From: Phytopseudomonas punonensis
Lineage (GTDB): Bacteria > Pseudomonadota > Gammaproteobacteria > Pseudomonadales > Pseudomonadaceae
Direction: 5' to 3'
Assembly (NCBI RefSeq): GCF_900142655.1
Contig: NZ_FRBQ01000001.1
Coordinates: 870,115 to 934,114, forward strand
DNA length: 64,000 bases
Within the stretch, counting starts at the first letter, position 1. Each line of letters starts with the position of its first letter. A program made the translations under genes and the position numbers. The notes under the pieces were generated by a model. That model did no database searches, was not told the origin of the DNA, and was given only the letters and a program-made list of their open reading frames with translations. This document shows, one piece after another, positions 27,568 to 38,441 of this stretch.

Positions 27568-28135
27568 GGTTTGACCTCCGCCTGAGCCTTGACTGGCTGG
27601 GCTTGCTGCACGGTCAGCTGGAAGGTATTGGCCTGATCCACTGCTCCTGCGGTAACCGCCTTGACCTCGGTCAGGTTAGGAGCAGTCAGCCAGTCGGAAG
27701 CATCCATATCGCGCATCAGCTTGGAAACCCGGCTGTTGGACTCGGCAGCGCCGACGATTGCAACACTCTTACCGGTCATTTTCACCCCAGTGAAATACAC
27801 GCCATCGGGTAGCGTTCTCACCAACTGGTCGAATACATGACCAATGATCGGACGGTTGCCCTGCAAATCCTGAATGATCTTCATCCGCTCCAGAAGCTGC
27901 TGCTTACGGGTACGCAGCTCACTGATTTCAGCGATGCGCGTGTCTAGCACGACAATCTCCTTGCGCACGAAATCGTTACGAGCCTGCTGGTTTTCAATTT
28001 CACCGTTAAGGTATTGATCACCCAAAAATATCAACGCTGCGGCGGCTACAAGCAGGCCGCCCAATGACGCCAGAAAGCGCTGTTTGCGCTCTTCACGCAG
28101 CTGTTCGCGCCAAGGGAGAAGGTTAATCCGCGCCA

Positions 28136-28136
<1 letters not shown>
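27564..28136 (-). CDS. pilN: Type IV pilus alignment protein PilN
   Basis: A 190-aa bitopic protein beginning MARINLLPWRE, the conserved N-terminal INLLP motif by which PilN docks into the PilM groove. A membrane helix (~22-42), a coiled coil and a ferredoxin-like periplasmic domain follow. It shares one nucleotide with the pilM stop (TGATG), so translation is coupled. Confidence 0.95.
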
Positions 28137-29227
<1,091 letters not shown>

Positions 29228-29252
29228 TTACGGATGATTTATGTTTTTCCAC

Positions 29253-29281
29253 ATTAAATAGCAGACTTGACAGAAGCGCAA
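29253..29281 (-). promoter_or_regulatory. Candidate sigma-70 promoter of pilMNOPQ
   Basis: On the minus strand TTGCGC (29281-29276) and TTTAAT (29258-29253) are separated by exactly 17 nt, in the AT-rich intergenic region 53 nt before the pilM start. Not experimentally supported. Confidence 0.45.
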
Positions 29282-29306
29282 ATGGCTCCCAGGCAAAAAA
29301 AACGCT

Positions 29307-29312
29307 TATAAT
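29307..29312 (+). promoter_or_regulatory. Candidate -10 element of ponA
   Basis: A perfect TATAAT, 72 nt before the ponA ATG. No good -35 lies at 16-18 nt; TTGACA at 29267-29272 is 34 nt away, too far to pair with it. Low confidence. Confidence 0.3.
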
Positions 29313-29384
29313 GTGATCAGCTTTTGCCTTTTCGTTTTGCCTTCCGCTTAACTCATTCTTTTATCTGGAAATCCAAAAATCTTG

Positions 29385-31820
29385 ATGCGTTTGCTGAAGT
29401 TTTTCTGCTGGTCCGTCATCGCTGTTTTTTGTGCGCTGGTACTCAGCCTCAGCGGTGCCTTCCTCTACCTGAGCCCGACTCTACCCTCCGTCGATGCCTT
29501 GCGCAGTATAGAGCTGCAAATACCGCTTCGCGTCTACAGCAGCGATGGAAAGCTCATCGCCGAATTCGGGGAAATGCGCCGCTCCCCCATTGCCTTCGCC
29601 GACATTCCGCCGGACTTCACCAGCGCGCTGCTAGCGGCCGAAGACGATAACTTCGCAAACCATTATGGCGTTGATCTTACGAGTCTGATGCGCGCTGCCA
29701 CGCAATTATTGAAAACGGGTCAAATTCAGTCCGGCGGCAGCACCATTACCATGCAGGTGGCGAAGAACTTCTTCCTTACCAGCGAGCGCAGCTTTTCGCG
29801 CAAGATCACCGAGATTCTTCTCGCCCTGCAGATCGAGCGCGAGCTGAGCAAGAATGAAATTCTCGAGCTGTACGTCAACAAGATCTATCTGGGCCATCGT
29901 GCATACGGCATCGAAGCCGCCGCCCAAGTCTATTACGGCAAATCCATCCGAGACTTGAGCCTCTCTCAGCTTGCGACGATAGCCGGTCTTCCCAAGGCAC
30001 CTTCTGCTTTCAACCCGCTGACCAACCCGACACGCGCCAAAGAACGCCGCGACTGGATTCTTGGCCGCATGTACCGCCTTGGCCGCATCGACCAGGCACG
30101 CTACGAGACCGCTCTGGCCGAGCCGGTGAACGCCAGCTACCACGCACCGACACCTGAAGTGCAGGCGCCTTACGTGGCCGAGATGGCCCGTGCCGAAATG
30201 GTCGGCCGCTATGGCAGCGATGCTTATACCCAGGGTTTCAACGTCACTACCACGGTTCCGAGCGACCTACAGGGCATGGCCAACAAGGCGCTGCGTGACG
30301 GGCTGATCGAGTACGACCAGCGTCACGGCTATCGTGGCCCGGAAAGCCGCCTGCCTGGCATGACTCGCGAAACCTGGCAAACCGAACTGAGCAAACAAGG
30401 TCTTCGCGGCGGCCTGGAGCCGGCAATCGTCACTCAGGTCGAGAAGAGCGGCATCCTGGTACTGACCCGTCGCGGCACTGAAGAAGCTGTGTCGTGGGAC
30501 AGCATGAAATGGGCCCGTCCGTTCCTCAACACCAACAGCCTAGGCCCACGCCCGCAGCAACCTGCTGATGTCGTACAGATCGGCGACCTGATTCGCGTAC
30601 AGCGCCAGGACGATGAAAGTCTGCGCTTCGCGCAACTGCCAAGCGCACAAAGCGCGCTGGTTTCTCTGGACCCACAAAACGGCGCGATCCGCGCCTTGGT
30701 CGGCGGCTTCTCCTTCGAGCAGAGCAACTACAACCGCGCCGTTCAGGCCAAGCGTCAGCCGGGTTCGAGCTTCAAACCATTCGTTTATAGCGCCGCACTG
30801 GATAACGGCTACACCGCATCCAGTCTGGTCAACGACGCACCGATCGTGTTCGTCGACGATTACATGGATCAGGTTTGGCGCCCGAAGAACGACAACAACA
30901 CTTTCCTCGGCCCGATCCGGCTACGTGAGGCGCTGTACAAATCGCGCAACCTAGTCTCGATTCGCCTGCTGCAGGCGATGGGGATCGAAAACACCCTGAC
31001 CTACATCGAGCGCTTCGGCTTCAACCGCCAGGATCTGCCCCGCAACCTGTCACTAGCACTCGGCACCGCCAACCTGACACCGATGGAAATCGCCACCGGC
31101 TGGACGGTATTTGCCAATGGCGGCCACAAGGTGCAGCCGTACCTGATTCAGCGTATCGACAACCGTCATGGCGACCCGCTGTTCATTGCCAACCCGCCGA
31201 CCGTGCCGAACGCTGCCAAGCCCGAAGTGCCACCACCGGTTAACGAAGAAGGCGTAATGAGCACCACCGAGGCCTCGCCAGAGCAATTGCCAGAGGCGCC
31301 TCAGCCGGCAACGGCAGAGAGCATCATCGACGAGCGAACCGCCTACATCATGACCAGCATGCTGCAGGACGTGATCAAGCGCGGTACCGGGCGCCGCGCC
31401 ATGGCGCTGGGCCGCACCGACCTGGCGGGCAAGACCGGCACCACCAACGAGTCCAAGGACAGCTGGTTCTCCGGTTACAACGCCGATTACGTGACCACCG
31501 TGTGGGCCGGCTTCGACCAGCCGGAAAGCTTGGGCCGCAACGAGTACGGTGGCACCGTGGCCCTGCCGATCTGGATGAACTACATGGGCGCGGCCCTCAA
31601 GGACAAGCCCAACCGCGCCCCGGCCGAACCCGAAGGCATCCTCACCCTGCGCGTCGATCCGCACAGCGGCCGCGCCGCGGCACCGGGCACGCCGGATGCG
31701 TATTTCGAGCTATTCAAGAGCGAAGATTCACCGCCACCGATGAACGAACTCGATCCAGGCATAGGCGCACCGAACAGCCCGCTGCCAGCGGATGAGAGCG
31801 CGCCAATCGATCTGTTTTAA
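29385..31820 (+). CDS. ponA: Penicillin-binding protein 1A (bifunctional glycosyltransferase/transpeptidase)
   Basis: An 811-aa class A PBP. An N-terminal membrane anchor (5-27) precedes the glycosyltransferase domain (catalytic Glu in AAEDDNFANHYG; GGSTITMQVAKN; ELYVNKIYLG). A linker/OB-like region follows. The transpeptidase domain has SxxK in GSSFKP, SRN in YKSRNLVS and KTG in GKTGTTNESKD. It polymerises and cross-links peptidoglycan at the periplasmic face. ATG 29385 is preferred to TTG 29382. The divergent ponA/pilM arrangement is conserved in Pseudomonas. Confidence 0.96.
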   Translation: MRLLKFFCWSVIAVFCALVLSLSGAFLYLSPTLPSVDALRSIELQIPLRVYSSDGKLIAEFGEMRRSPIAFADIPPDFTSALLAAEDDNFANHYGVDLTSLMRAATQLLKTGQIQSGGSTITMQVAKNFFLTSERSFSRKITEILLALQIERELSKNEILELYVNKIYLGHRAYGIEAAAQVYYGKSIRDLSLSQLATIAGLPKAPSAFNPLTNPTRAKERRDWILGRMYRLGRIDQARYETALAEPVNASYHAPTPEVQAPYVAEMARAEMVGRYGSDAYTQGFNVTTTVPSDLQGMANKALRDGLIEYDQRHGYRGPESRLPGMTRETWQTELSKQGLRGGLEPAIVTQVEKSGILVLTRRGTEEAVSWDSMKWARPFLNTNSLGPRPQQPADVVQIGDLIRVQRQDDESLRFAQLPSAQSALVSLDPQNGAIRALVGGFSFEQSNYNRAVQAKRQPGSSFKPFVYSAALDNGYTASSLVNDAPIVFVDDYMDQVWRPKNDNNTFLGPIRLREALYKSRNLVSIRLLQAMGIENTLTYIERFGFNRQDLPRNLSLALGTANLTPMEIATGWTVFANGGHKVQPYLIQRIDNRHGDPLFIANPPTVPNAAKPEVPPPVNEEGVMSTTEASPEQLPEAPQPATAESIIDERTAYIMTSMLQDVIKRGTGRRAMALGRTDLAGKTGTTNESKDSWFSGYNADYVTTVWAGFDQPESLGRNEYGGTVALPIWMNYMGAALKDKPNRAPAEPEGILTLRVDPHSGRAAAPGTPDAYFELFKSEDSPPPMNELDPGIGAPNSPLPADESAPIDLF

Positions 31821-31834
31821 GGCCTCTCGAGATA

Positions 31835-31869
31835 GCTCAAGCCTGCTGGGCAACCCAGCAGGCTTGAGC
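31835..31869 (+). terminator. Strong hairpin after ponA
   Basis: A perfect 16-bp stem (GCTCAAGCCTGCTGGG / CCCAGCAGGCTTGAGC) with a 3-nt loop, 14 nt after the ponA stop. There is no T-tract, so it may act as an mRNA 3'-end stabiliser or a factor-assisted stop. Confidence 0.7.
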
Positions 31870-32032
31870 GAATAGTCAGCAGCTGTCCAGCGCGTTCACG
31901 TTTGCCAATGCGAGATCACCGCCCAGCACCAAACTTCGGCACTCGCCTTGCTATTCCCGCTTTAGTTACTCACCACACAGCTACCGTTTCAGGCGCAACG
32001 TCCTGCGCGCCTTTCCTAAAACTCAGCCATAA

Positions 32033-32056
32033 AAAAACCCGCCGAAGCGGGTTTTT
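32033..32056. terminator. Bidirectional terminator between ponA and maeB
   Basis: AAAAACCCGC / GCGGGTTTTT with a 4-nt loop: a 10-bp stem with A and T runs on both sides, 18 nt from the malic enzyme stop. It fits termination of maeB on the minus strand and of ponA read-through. The 254-nt gap 31821-32074 holds only this and the preceding hairpin. Confidence 0.88.
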
Positions 32057-32074
32057 ATGTCTCCAGCCGATTAC

Positions 32075-33343
32075 TCAGCCTTTGAACACGTCATCTACCG
32101 ACTGCAGCGGGTAGTGCTTCGGATACGGCAGGGTCGCCACACCGCTTTCGATGGCGGCCTTGGCCACGGCATCGCACACCACGTTGATCAGGCGTACGTC
32201 CATAGGCTTCGGAATGATGTACTCACGACCGAACTCCAGCTTGATACCGCCGTAGGCATCACACACTTCCTGCGGAACCGGCAGCTTGGCCAGCTCGCGC
32301 AGGGCGTTGGCAGCAGCGATCTTCATCTCTTCGTTGATGCGGGTAGCACGAACGTCGAGCGCGCCGCGGAAGATGAACGGGAAACCCAGAACGTTGTTGA
32401 CCTGGTTCGGGTAGTCGGAACGACCGGTCGCCATGATCACATCGTTACGGGTGGCGTGGGCCAGCTCCGGCTTGATTTCCGGATCCGGGTTCGAGCAGGC
32501 GAACACGATCGGGTTCGGCGCCATCAGTTTGAGGCCTTCGGCGCTCAGCAGATCCGGGCCGGACAGGCCGACGAATACGTCAGCGCCGGTCAGGGCATCG
32601 TCCAGAGTACGCTTGGTGGTTTCGGTGGCGAACACCGCCTTGTACTGGTTCAGGTCGTCGCGGCCAGCGTGGATCACGCCTTTACGGTCGATCATGAAGA
32701 TGTTCTCGACCTTGGCACCCATGCTCACCAGCAGCTTCATGCAGGAGATGGCTGCAGCGCCGGCGCCGAGGCAGACGATCTTGGCTTCAGGCAGGGTCTT
32801 GCCGGCGATTTCCAGGGCGTTGAGCATGCCGGCAGCGGTCACGATCGCGGTGCCGTGCTGGTCATCGTGGAACACCGGAATGTCGCACTGTTCGATCAGC
32901 GCGCGCTCGATCTCGAAGCACTCGGGTGCCTTGATATCTTCCAGGTTGATGCCGCCGAAGGTGATGGAGATACGCTTGACGGTGTCGATGAACGCTTGTG
33001 GGCTTTCAGCATCGACTTCGATGTCGAACACGTCGACGCCGGCGAAACGCTTGAACAGGACACCCTTGCCTTCCATGACCGGCTTTGACGCCAGCGGACC
33101 GAGGTCGCCCAGGCCGAGGATTGCGGTGCCGTCGGAAATGACTGCTACCAGGTTGCCTTTACCGGTGTAGCGGTAGGCGAGCTCCGGATCGCGAGCGATC
33201 TCGCGCACTGGCTCGGCGACACCTGGGCTGTAGGCCAGCGACAGGTCACGGGCAGTGGCGGTGGGCTTGGTGAGCTCGACGCTCAACTTACCCGGACGGG
33301 GCTTCTCATGGTATTCGAGAGCGGCAGTTTTCAGATCAGACAT
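32075..33343 (-). CDS. maeB: Malic enzyme (NADP-dependent type, short form)
   Basis: A 422-aa oxidative decarboxylase converting malate to pyruvate, CO2 and NAD(P)H. Visible are LAYSPGVAEPVREI, the metal-binding region VFHDDQHGTAIVTAAG, and a Rossmann motif GAGAAAISC. It lacks the phosphotransacetylase-like C-terminal domain of long MaeB proteins, so it is the ~420-aa form seen in Pseudomonas. ATG at 33343 is chosen over a frame start at 33397. Confidence 0.9.
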   Translation of the reverse strand: MSDLKTAALEYHEKPRPGKLSVELTKPTATARDLSLAYSPGVAEPVREIARDPELAYRYTGKGNLVAVISDGTAILGLGDLGPLASKPVMEGKGVLFKRFAGVDVFDIEVDAESPQAFIDTVKRISITFGGINLEDIKAPECFEIERALIEQCDIPVFHDDQHGTAIVTAAGMLNALEIAGKTLPEAKIVCLGAGAAAISCMKLLVSMGAKVENIFMIDRKGVIHAGRDDLNQYKAVFATETTKRTLDDALTGADVFVGLSGPDLLSAEGLKLMAPNPIVFACSNPDPEIKPELAHATRNDVIMATGRSDYPNQVNNVLGFPFIFRGALDVRATRINEEMKIAAANALRELAKLPVPQEVCDAYGGIKLEFGREYIIPKPMDVRLINVVCDAVAKAAIESGVATLPYPKHYPLQSVDDVFKG

Positions 33344-33444
33344 AGTGGCATTCCGCTTTTTTTGGGCTATTGACTGGCAGTCGGCGAGGATACGCAAAGT
33401 GCAGGGGCCTGCACAAGACTATGCAGTCAGCCTGCAAACGTGCC

Positions 33445-34878
33445 TCAGCGAACCGTCTTGAACCATTCACCAGGGCGAGGCTCGCCCTGTGGATAAAGAT
33501 TGTTGAGCAGCCGCAGGGTGCCCTCGGCGTCAGAGGCAAGACCACTGCCTGCAGCGAATGACTTGACTGTTTGGCCCTGCGTTACGCGTACCAACTGCAA
33601 CCTCAGCGGCCCGGCCAGCTTGCGCTCGGCTGGCTGCAGCGACCTGAAGCTGCCTATTGCGGCAAGCATCTGCGCATCGTCCTGAGCTGTCGTTCTGCGG
33701 CCTCTGACCGCACCCACGAACAGATAAGCCTGATCGCCCTTGAGTATCACCGCTACCCGACGCGGCTCGCTGCCGTCGATCAGGCCGGTATAACCCTGCA
33801 AGCCCGCTTGCTGCAGTGGCGCCCCGTCAAGCAGGCGCCTGCCGCCGATGCGCTGGCGCAACAAGGTGGCAGCATCCAGCTGACGCGGATTGTCTTCCAG
33901 CGTCATGGCGACGAGTACCTGCTTGTCCGCCGACTGGCCGACCAGTTGCTGCGGCTGGTTGATGATGCTCCAGCCCTCCGCAAAGGTTAGGGTGAAATCA
34001 AGATCACGGTGGTAGAAGCGCTCAGCACGGCGGATACCGCTATCGGCTGAATCACCAAACGGCAAACCCTGCAAACGCTTAAGAAAGGCCTCGCGATTGA
34101 TCTCCTGCTGCCCGCCGACCAATGCCTTCGCCGGGCCGATCACCTGCTGCAGTCGTCGGTCATTGTCCGGGTGGGTATCGAACAGGCCGTGATAGCTACC
34201 CGCCGGCTGCCCTTCGCCGTGCCGGGCGGCCTGATCGCGAGCGAAGTCTTCCTGCAGCTTGAGCACCTCTACCACTTCGATCATCGCCTGCGGGTCGTAA
34301 CCGCCGCGAGCCAGATACTGAGCGCCAAGGCCGTCAGCCTCCAGCTCCATGTCGCGGCCATAACCGCGAACCACGGCGGTACCCAACGCACCGGTGACAT
34401 CCGCTGCCGCGCCAACGCCGGTGCCCATCGCCACGGCCTGGCCAAGAAGCCCCCAGGCTGTCGACTGGCTTTGCTGACGCACGCCATGCCGCGCAGTGAC
34501 ATGGCCGACTTCATGCCCAAGCACCGCAGCCAACTCAGCCTCCGAGCTCAGATAGGCCATCAGCCCACGGTGGATATAGATGTAACCGCCGGGCAGCGCA
34601 AAGGCGTTGATGTCCGGACTGTCGATCACCGTGAAGTGATAGTCCAACTGGCCACGATGACTATGCCGCGCCACGCGCTCGCCAACCTGCTGCACGTAGG
34701 CCTGAAGGGCCTCATCGGGGTAACGCGGGTATTGCTTGAGAATCTGCTGATGGGCATCACGGCCGAGGGACAGCTCCTGGGCCTCACTCATCATCACGAA
34801 GTCGGTACGCCCGGTGGCCGGATTCACCGCGCAGCCCGCCAGTGTCGCCAGCACCACGATCAGCAAGCACAACTTCAT
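33445..34878 (-). CDS. M48-family metallopeptidase lipoprotein
   Basis: A 477-aa lipoprotein with lipobox LAGC (Cys16) and zinc-binding HEVGH at residues 122-126 in AAVLGHEVGHVTARHG; the third ligand is likely the Glu in MELEADGLGAQYLA. The C-terminal ~200 residues form a separate domain with no TPR repeats, unlike BepA. Probable periplasmic or outer-membrane quality-control protease of the BepA/LoiP group. It follows the nuclease gene with 4-nt overlap. Confidence 0.87.
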   Translation of the reverse strand: MKLCLLIVVLATLAGCAVNPATGRTDFVMMSEAQELSLGRDAHQQILKQYPRYPDEALQAYVQQVGERVARHSHRGQLDYHFTVIDSPDINAFALPGGYIYIHRGLMAYLSSEAELAAVLGHEVGHVTARHGVRQQSQSTAWGLLGQAVAMGTGVGAAADVTGALGTAVVRGYGRDMELEADGLGAQYLARGGYDPQAMIEVVEVLKLQEDFARDQAARHGEGQPAGSYHGLFDTHPDNDRRLQQVIGPAKALVGGQQEINREAFLKRLQGLPFGDSADSGIRRAERFYHRDLDFTLTFAEGWSIINQPQQLVGQSADKQVLVAMTLEDNPRQLDAATLLRQRIGGRRLLDGAPLQQAGLQGYTGLIDGSEPRRVAVILKGDQAYLFVGAVRGRRTTAQDDAQMLAAIGSFRSLQPAERKLAGPLRLQLVRVTQGQTVKSFAAGSGLASDAEGTLRLLNNLYPQGEPRPGEWFKTVR

Positions 34879-35672
34879 CGCAGCACCTCCAGCATGGCGC
34901 CATGGGTCAACGGCAACATCCAGCGCGCCTGGCCGACCTTGAGGCCGCCACCGCGCGAGCGGTCGATCATCCAGCCGCGAGCTTCGACTCGCTTGCCTTG
35001 CAGATCACGCAAATCCGAGGCGGCAAAGGTGTCCAGCACCTGAGGCGCAATCCGCAATACCACCGAATTACCCAGCTCGACCCAGACACCGCCACGATTA
35101 CGCTCGACGCGCTGCACCTGCCCCTCGAGCAAGACAAAGCCGCCGCTACGCACCGCCCTGGCAGGCAATGGTCGCAGCTGCGCCCACAAACCGGCCCGCG
35201 CACTGCGTGCCTGGCGCTCGGCCGCGCGGTGACAGGTAACGAGGCTTACATTCGGCGTGATGGCCACCAACTGGCCAAAACCCTCGGCGAGCAGCTGCGC
35301 TTCCAGGTTATTGCCACGGCTGTCGTACAGATGCGCCAGGGTGCGCCCGTAGCGATCCTGCTTCTGCTCGCCGGTTTTTACCCCAACACGGCCATCATTG
35401 GCAGCTACCAACTCGACGAGACGCTTGCGCGCTGCCTCGGCAAAAGGCTCGGCAGGCTGGCCCTTGCGCGCCAACTCTGGGGCATTGAGGCCGATCAGGC
35501 GTACGCTGCGGCCATCGACCAGGCGCACGGTGTCGCCATCCACCACACGCTGCACCTTTGCCTGCGGCAACTTCCCGGGCGCCGGGCAGAGTGCATGGGC
35601 CGGCAGACAAAAGACAGAAACGAAAAAGGCGCCCACAAGGGACGCCTTTTTCAATGATGCGAAAACAGCCAT
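34875..35672 (-). CDS. Secreted thermonuclease-like (SNase) protein
   Basis: A 265-aa protein with a Sec signal peptide cleaved after PAHA (~residue 26). The SNase domain has calcium/active-site motifs VVDGDTVRL, RLIGLNAPE and DRYGRTLAHLY. The C-terminal ~90 residues after WAQ form a small OB-like extra domain ending in a hydrophobic strand. It likely cleaves nucleic acid outside the cytoplasm. ATG at 35672 is chosen because the longer frame runs antisense through rpmE. A terminator-shaped hairpin (35623-35651) lies inside the signal-peptide codons. Confidence 0.85.
   Translation of the reverse strand: MAVFASLKKASLVGAFFVSVFCLPAHALCPAPGKLPQAKVQRVVDGDTVRLVDGRSVRLIGLNAPELARKGQPAEPFAEAARKRLVELVAANDGRVGVKTGEQKQDRYGRTLAHLYDSRGNNLEAQLLAEGFGQLVAITPNVSLVTCHRAAERQARSARAGLWAQLRPLPARAVRSGGFVLLEGQVQRVERNRGGVWVELGNSVVLRIAPQVLDTFAASDLRDLQGKRVEARGWMIDRSRGGGLKVGQARWMLPLTHGAMLEVLR
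35623..35651 (-). terminator. Terminator-like hairpin inside the 5' coding region of the nuclease gene
   Basis: On the minus strand AAAAAGGCG pairs with CGCCTTTTT, with an inner CCC/GGG extension, ending in a T-run. It lies 48 nt after the rpmE stop and 21-49 nt inside the nuclease gene. It would end rpmE transcripts, so nuclease expression depends on read-through. Confidence 0.6.
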
Positions 35673-35698
35673 ATGGGCCTCTTTCGCTACTCGGTCGC

Positions 35699-35911
35699 TT
35701 ACTTGGCGCCGAACACACCAAAACGCTGTTTGAAGCGATCGATACGGCCGCCGGTATCCAGCACTTTTTGCTTGCCGGTGTAGAACGGGTGGCACTCGGA
35801 GCAGACGTCCAGGCTCAGCGGCTTGGCCAGAGTAGAGCGAGTCTTGATGACGTTGCCACAGCTGCAGGTAGCGTCGATGGCGACGTATTCCGGATGGATA
35901 TCGGCTTTCAT
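35699..35911 (-). CDS. rpmE: 50S ribosomal protein L31, zinc-binding form
   Basis: A 70-aa ribosomal protein. Four zinc ligands are present: Cys16 and Cys18 (CSCG) and Cys37 and Cys40 (CSECH), the C+ type that is normally replaced by a C- paralogue in zinc starvation. It is divergent from priA, as in other Pseudomonas, with ~165 nt between starts. Confidence 0.95.
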   Translation of the reverse strand: MKADIHPEYVAIDATCSCGNVIKTRSTLAKPLSLDVCSECHPFYTGKQKVLDTGGRIDRFKQRFGVFGAK

Positions 35912-36076
35912 GATTTTTCCTCAGGTTTTGTGCCGCCACCGGACACGATGTCAGGTACCGCACTTAGGTTGGCCGCGGATCATACCAGAGCGCAGCCATG
36001 ATGCAACTCGGCCATGGCTACCGGCCGTCGCACATCGGCGTGTTAATATCGCGCCTCGCTTGCCTGGAGCCTTTGC

Positions 36077-38296
36077 GTGCCCGACGTCATCCTGCGACTC
36101 GCCCTGCCCTCGCCGCTGCGCAGGCTGTTCGATTATCTCGCCCCGCCCGGCGTGTCGGCCCGCGACCTGCAGCCTGGCGCACGACTGCGCGTACCCTTCG
36201 GGCGCCGCGAGATGATCGGCGTGCTGATCGAGGTCAGCGATCACAGCGAGGTACCGGCAGGCAAGCTCAAGCCGGCGCTGCAACTGCTCGACCTGCAATC
36301 GCCCGTGCCGTCCGCGATGATGCGCTTGTGCCAGTGGACCGCTCAGTACTACCAGCACAGCCTCGGTGATACCTTGAACTGGGCGCTGCCAGTGCTGCTG
36401 CGCCAGGGCGAACCGGCTGAGGCTCGCCAGGAGCGGTTCTGGTTGATCGCCAAAGACGCCCGCGCGGACGATCCACGCCTCGCTCGCGCGCCGCGACAGC
36501 GCGACGCGCTGAAAACCATCGCCCAGCACCCCCATGGCGTTTCCCATCAGTTGCTCAGCCAGTTGCAGATCAACCGCGACAGCCTGCAGTTGCTGCAGGA
36601 GAAGGGCCTGGTACGCGTCGAAGTGCGTCGCCTGAGCAGCCCCGAGCGCCACGCCAACTGGCTGGCCCAGCCGGAATTGCCACTCAACGATGAGCAGCGC
36701 GCCGCGGCCGAAGCAGTGCGCGCCGGCTTCGACGGTTTCAATGCTTTTCTGCTCGCTGGCGTGACCGGCAGCGGCAAGACCGAGGTGTACCTGCAGCTGA
36801 TCCGCGAAACGCTGGAGGCGGGCAAACAGGCGCTGGTACTGATCCCCGAGATTAACCTCGGCCCGCAGACCTTGGCGCGCTTCGAGCGCCGCTTCAACGC
36901 ACGCATCGCCCTGCTGCACTCGGCGGTCAACGACCGCGAGCGCCTCGACGCCTGGCTGGCAGCGCGCGATGGCGAGGCCGATATCATCATCGGTACCCGC
37001 TCGGCGCTGTTCACGCCGATGAAGCGCCCTGGGCTGATCATCATCGATGAAGAGCACGACGCCTCCTATAAACAGCAGGAAGGCCTGCGCTATCACGCCC
37101 GTGACCTGGCGGTGGTGCGCGCCCATAAGGAAAACGTGCCGATCGTGCTCGGCTCGGCCACGCCATCACTGGAAAGCCTGCACAACGCCCACAACGGCCG
37201 TTACGCAATGCTGCGCATGAGCAAACGCGCCGGTGGCGCCCAGCCGCCGCGCTTTCTGCGCCTGGATATCAAGAGCCGTCCGCTCGACGCCGGCATTTCG
37301 CCACCGCTGCAGCAGGCAATCACCCAAACCCTGGCGGCAGGCCAGCAAGTGCTGGTGTTCCTCAACCGCCGCGGCTTCGCGCCGACGCTGTTGTGCCACG
37401 AATGCGGCTGGCTGTCCGAGTGCCCGCGCTGCGATGCGCGCATGACCGTGCACCAGCGCAGCCGTGAGCTGCGCTGCCACCACTGCGGCCACGCCGAGCG
37501 CCAGCCGAGCAACTGCCCGAGCTGCAACAACGTCGACCTGCGCCCGGTCGGCGCCGGCACCGAGCGCGCCGAAGAACGCCTGGAGATTCTCTTTCCTGAG
37601 GTGCCGGTGCTGCGCGTGGACCGCGACAGCACCTCGCGCAAGGAAGCGATGACCACCCTGTTCAACACCGTGCAACGTGGCGAGCCGTGCATCCTCGTTG
37701 GCACCCAGATGCTCGCCAAGGGTCACCATTTTCCGCGCGTCACCCTGGTGGCGATTCTCGACGCAGACGGCGGCCTGTTTTCTGCCGACTTCCGCGCCAG
37801 CGAGCGCATGGCCCAGCTGATCGTCCAGGTGGCTGGTCGTGCCGGACGCGCGGAGGAGCCGGGCAAGGTGATCATCCAGAGTCACTTGGCCGATCACCCG
37901 CTACTCGTGCAGCTGACCGAGCAGGGTTATTTCGCCTTCGCCGAACAAGCGCTGAGCGAGCGCCGCGCTGCCGGCCTACCGCCGTTCTGCCACCTGGCCT
38001 TGCTGCGTGCCGAAGCGCACAAGCCCGGCCAGGCGGAAGGCTTTCTCGATGAGGCCTGCAGTGAGGCCGAGCAGTTGCTGAACGAACTAGCACTAAGCGG
38101 CATCGAACTGCTTGGCCCGGTGCCAGCGCCCATGGAACGCCGCGCCGGGCGTTATCGCGCGCAGTTGCTGCTGCAGGGCAATGCCCGGGCGCCGCTGCAC
38201 AAGTTGCTGGCGCACTGGCTGTTGGTTCTGGAGAGCCTGCCAAGTGGCCGAGCCGTGCGCTGGTCGCTGGATGTCGACCCTATCGACCTGTTCTGA
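36077..38296 (+). CDS. priA: Primosomal protein N' (replication restart helicase PriA)
   Basis: A 739-aa DEAH-type helicase with GTG start. The N-terminal DNA-binding region recognises fork 3' ends. Walker [13 protein letters not shown] and DEEH in [15 protein letters not shown] mark the helicase. Between helicase lobes the zinc-binding cysteine array ([14 protein letters not shown], then CHHCGHAE, then CPSC) is complete. It reloads replisomes at stalled forks. Confidence 0.96.
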   Translation: MPDVILRLALPSPLRRLFDYLAPPGVSARDLQPGARLRVPFGRREMIGVLIEVSDHSEVPAGKLKPALQLLDLQSPVPSAMMRLCQWTAQYYQHSLGDTLNWALPVLLRQGEPAEARQERFWLIAKDARADDPRLARAPRQRDALKTIAQHPHGVSHQLLSQLQINRDSLQLLQEKGLVRVEVRRLSSPERHANWLAQPELPLNDEQRAAAEAVRAGFDGFNAFLLAGVTGSGKTEVYLQLIRETLEAGKQALVLIPEINLGPQTLARFERRFNARIALLHSAVNDRERLDAWLAARDGEADIIIGTRSALFTPMKRPGLIIIDEEHDASYKQQEGLRYHARDLAVVRAHKENVPIVLGSATPSLESLHNAHNGRYAMLRMSKRAGGAQPPRFLRLDIKSRPLDAGISPPLQQAITQTLAAGQQVLVFLNRRGFAPTLLCHECGWLSECPRCDARMTVHQRSRELRCHHCGHAERQPSNCPSCNNVDLRPVGAGTERAEERLEILFPEVPVLRVDRDSTSRKEAMTTLFNTVQRGEPCILVGTQMLAKGHHFPRVTLVAILDADGGLFSADFRASERMAQLIVQVAGRAGRAEEPGKVIIQSHLADHPLLVQLTEQGYFAFAEQALSERRAAGLPPFCHLALLRAEAHKPGQAEGFLDEACSEAEQLLNELALSGIELLGPVPAPMERRAGRYRAQLLLQGNARAPLHKLLAHWLLVLESLPSGRAVRWSLDVDPIDLF

Positions 38297-38441
38297 GCAC
38301 GCTCCACTCGCATCCGGCGACAACTACACCGTGCTTTATCCAAGCCGCCGGTGGCTTGCCGCCTGCCGCTGCTTTTATAATGCGCAGTTTTCCACCCACG
38401 CTTTCGAGCGGCGCCGCACCTCGCGGCCGAATGAGCAGACC

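Noticed and set aside
29267..29272. Consensus TTGACA as the ponA -35
   Set aside because: The nearest TATAAT is 34 nt away and nothing like a -10 lies 16-18 nt downstream.
29276..29292. Sigma-54 site upstream of pilM
   Set aside because: GG and GC dinucleotides are spaced by 8-9 nt on the minus strand, not the required 10.
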